In this document: positions 63,625-64,000 of the stretch, piece by piece
Layout: each line of letters opens with the position of its first letter
How positions within the stretch are numbered: position 1 is the stretch's first letter
Assembly (NCBI GenBank): GCA_004014935.1
Contig: CP025326.1
Coordinates: 1,302,001-1,366,000 of the forward strand
Length of the DNA: 64,000 bases
Source of the DNA: Saccharomycopsis malanga
Taxonomy: Eukaryota > Ascomycota > Saccharomycetes > Ascoideales > Saccharomycopsidaceae
Direction: 5' to 3'
Made by a program: the position numbers and the translations under genes
Notes under the pieces: model-generated
Seen by the model: only the letters and a program-made list of their open reading frames with translations
Database searches by the model: none
What the model was told of the DNA's origin: nothing

Positions 63625-64000
63625 TTATTTTTTGATATGACCCCTGTCATCCAAGCTAACAGAACCTACTGTTTCAAAAATTGAAACCTCATCGACAAGC
63701 AAACCGACAGTGTCCAAGACTTGTTTTGGTTCTAACAAGTGTGCTTTGGCTACTGTTTTTTTAGATGCTGGGCCAACGGTCGTTGGAAAGATTCCAAAGT
63801 GGCCAAATGAGTTTCTTTTAGCATCGGCACTTTCTTTCCATTGTTCTTCGATGGAAATCAATGCTTCAAACATATCTTCGTCTGTTTTATCATCGCCCAC
63901 GCAGAACGTGAAATCAGGGAAGTCTTCAAAGCTGACATCATCGCTGTAGCTAGCTTTAGTTGGAGAGTTGGCGTTGCTTTTGGCACGCTTACTCTCTGCG
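63625..64000 (-). CDS. TPS2: Trehalose-6-phosphate phosphatase, C-terminal part (runs off the window)
   Basis: Only the last 124 or so codons are present. The frame stays open to the window edge at 64000. The visible part has the HAD-phosphatase motif GDDKTDEDMFEAL, which binds Mg2+ and dephosphorylates trehalose 6-phosphate. The C-terminal segment has PTTVGPASKKTVAKAHLLEP and VLDTVGLL, typical of the end of the Tps2/Tps3/Tsl1 group. An intact GDDxTDED motif favours the catalytic subunit Tps2 over the regulatory Tps3 and Tsl1. The rest of the gene lies beyond the window. Confidence 0.78.
   Translation of the reverse strand, partial: AESKRAKSNANSPTKASYSDDVSFEDFPDFTFCVGDDKTDEDMFEALISIEEQWKESADAKRNSFGHFGIFPTTVGPASKKTVAKAHLLEPKQVLDTVGLLVDEVSIFETVGSVSLDDRGHIKK

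Overview
The window is nuclear DNA from a budding yeast (Saccharomycotina). It is AT-rich and gene-dense, with short spliceosomal introns (GTATGT-type donors, perfect TACTAAC branch points) near the 5' ends of genes, and every recognisable gene is a yeast ortholog. CUG appears to be read as leucine: it fills a hydrophobic position in the R-x-x-L-V-Q motif of the tyrosine phosphatase (PTP1) and in an A-L-D-L-G-L motif of a zinc-cluster regulator. That argues against the CUG-Ser (Candida) clade. I cannot name the species.

Layout. 0-7.5 kb: RPC19 (spliced), a 2.7 kb stretch with no convincing gene, an unrecognised 771-aa protein, then UBC9 (spliced). 7.5-16 kb: PEX19, a tRNA-derived repeat, tiny spliced TOM7, the K+ channel TOK1, spliced PTP1, and a candidate small secreted cysteine protein. 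16-31.8 kb: biotin-transporter-like VHT1, ITC1 (first exon is only the ATG), PUS1 and NIP7 sharing a promoter with ribosome-biogenesis motifs, a second repeat copy, RSM23, and a four-pass membrane protein. 33-47.7 kb: a coiled-coil protein with an acidic minisatellite, SEC6, a third repeat copy, MSS4, and a large C2H2 regulator of the RSF2/TDA9 type. 49.5-64 kb: a Zn2Cys6 regulator, a MAPR/cytochrome-b5-like protein, CPR3, DUS1, a transferrin-receptor-like M28 protein, NPT1, and the 3' end of a TPS2-like gene leaving the window.

The genes are mostly housekeeping: RNA polymerase I/III, SUMO conjugation, peroxisome and mitochondrial import, tRNA modification, 60S assembly, exocytosis, PI(4,5)P2 and NAD synthesis. 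They do not form a cluster. The most unusual item is a dispersed repeat in three copies (8.9-9.2, 27.5-27.7 and 39.6-39.75 kb). One copy has an A box and a B box at tRNA-like spacing, and all three end in the same tail, so it looks like a SINE. The next most interesting are an intact 82-codon ORF with a signal peptide and four mature cysteines (15.6 kb), an altered second selectivity filter in TOK1, and uniformly short branch-point-to-acceptor distances in the introns.
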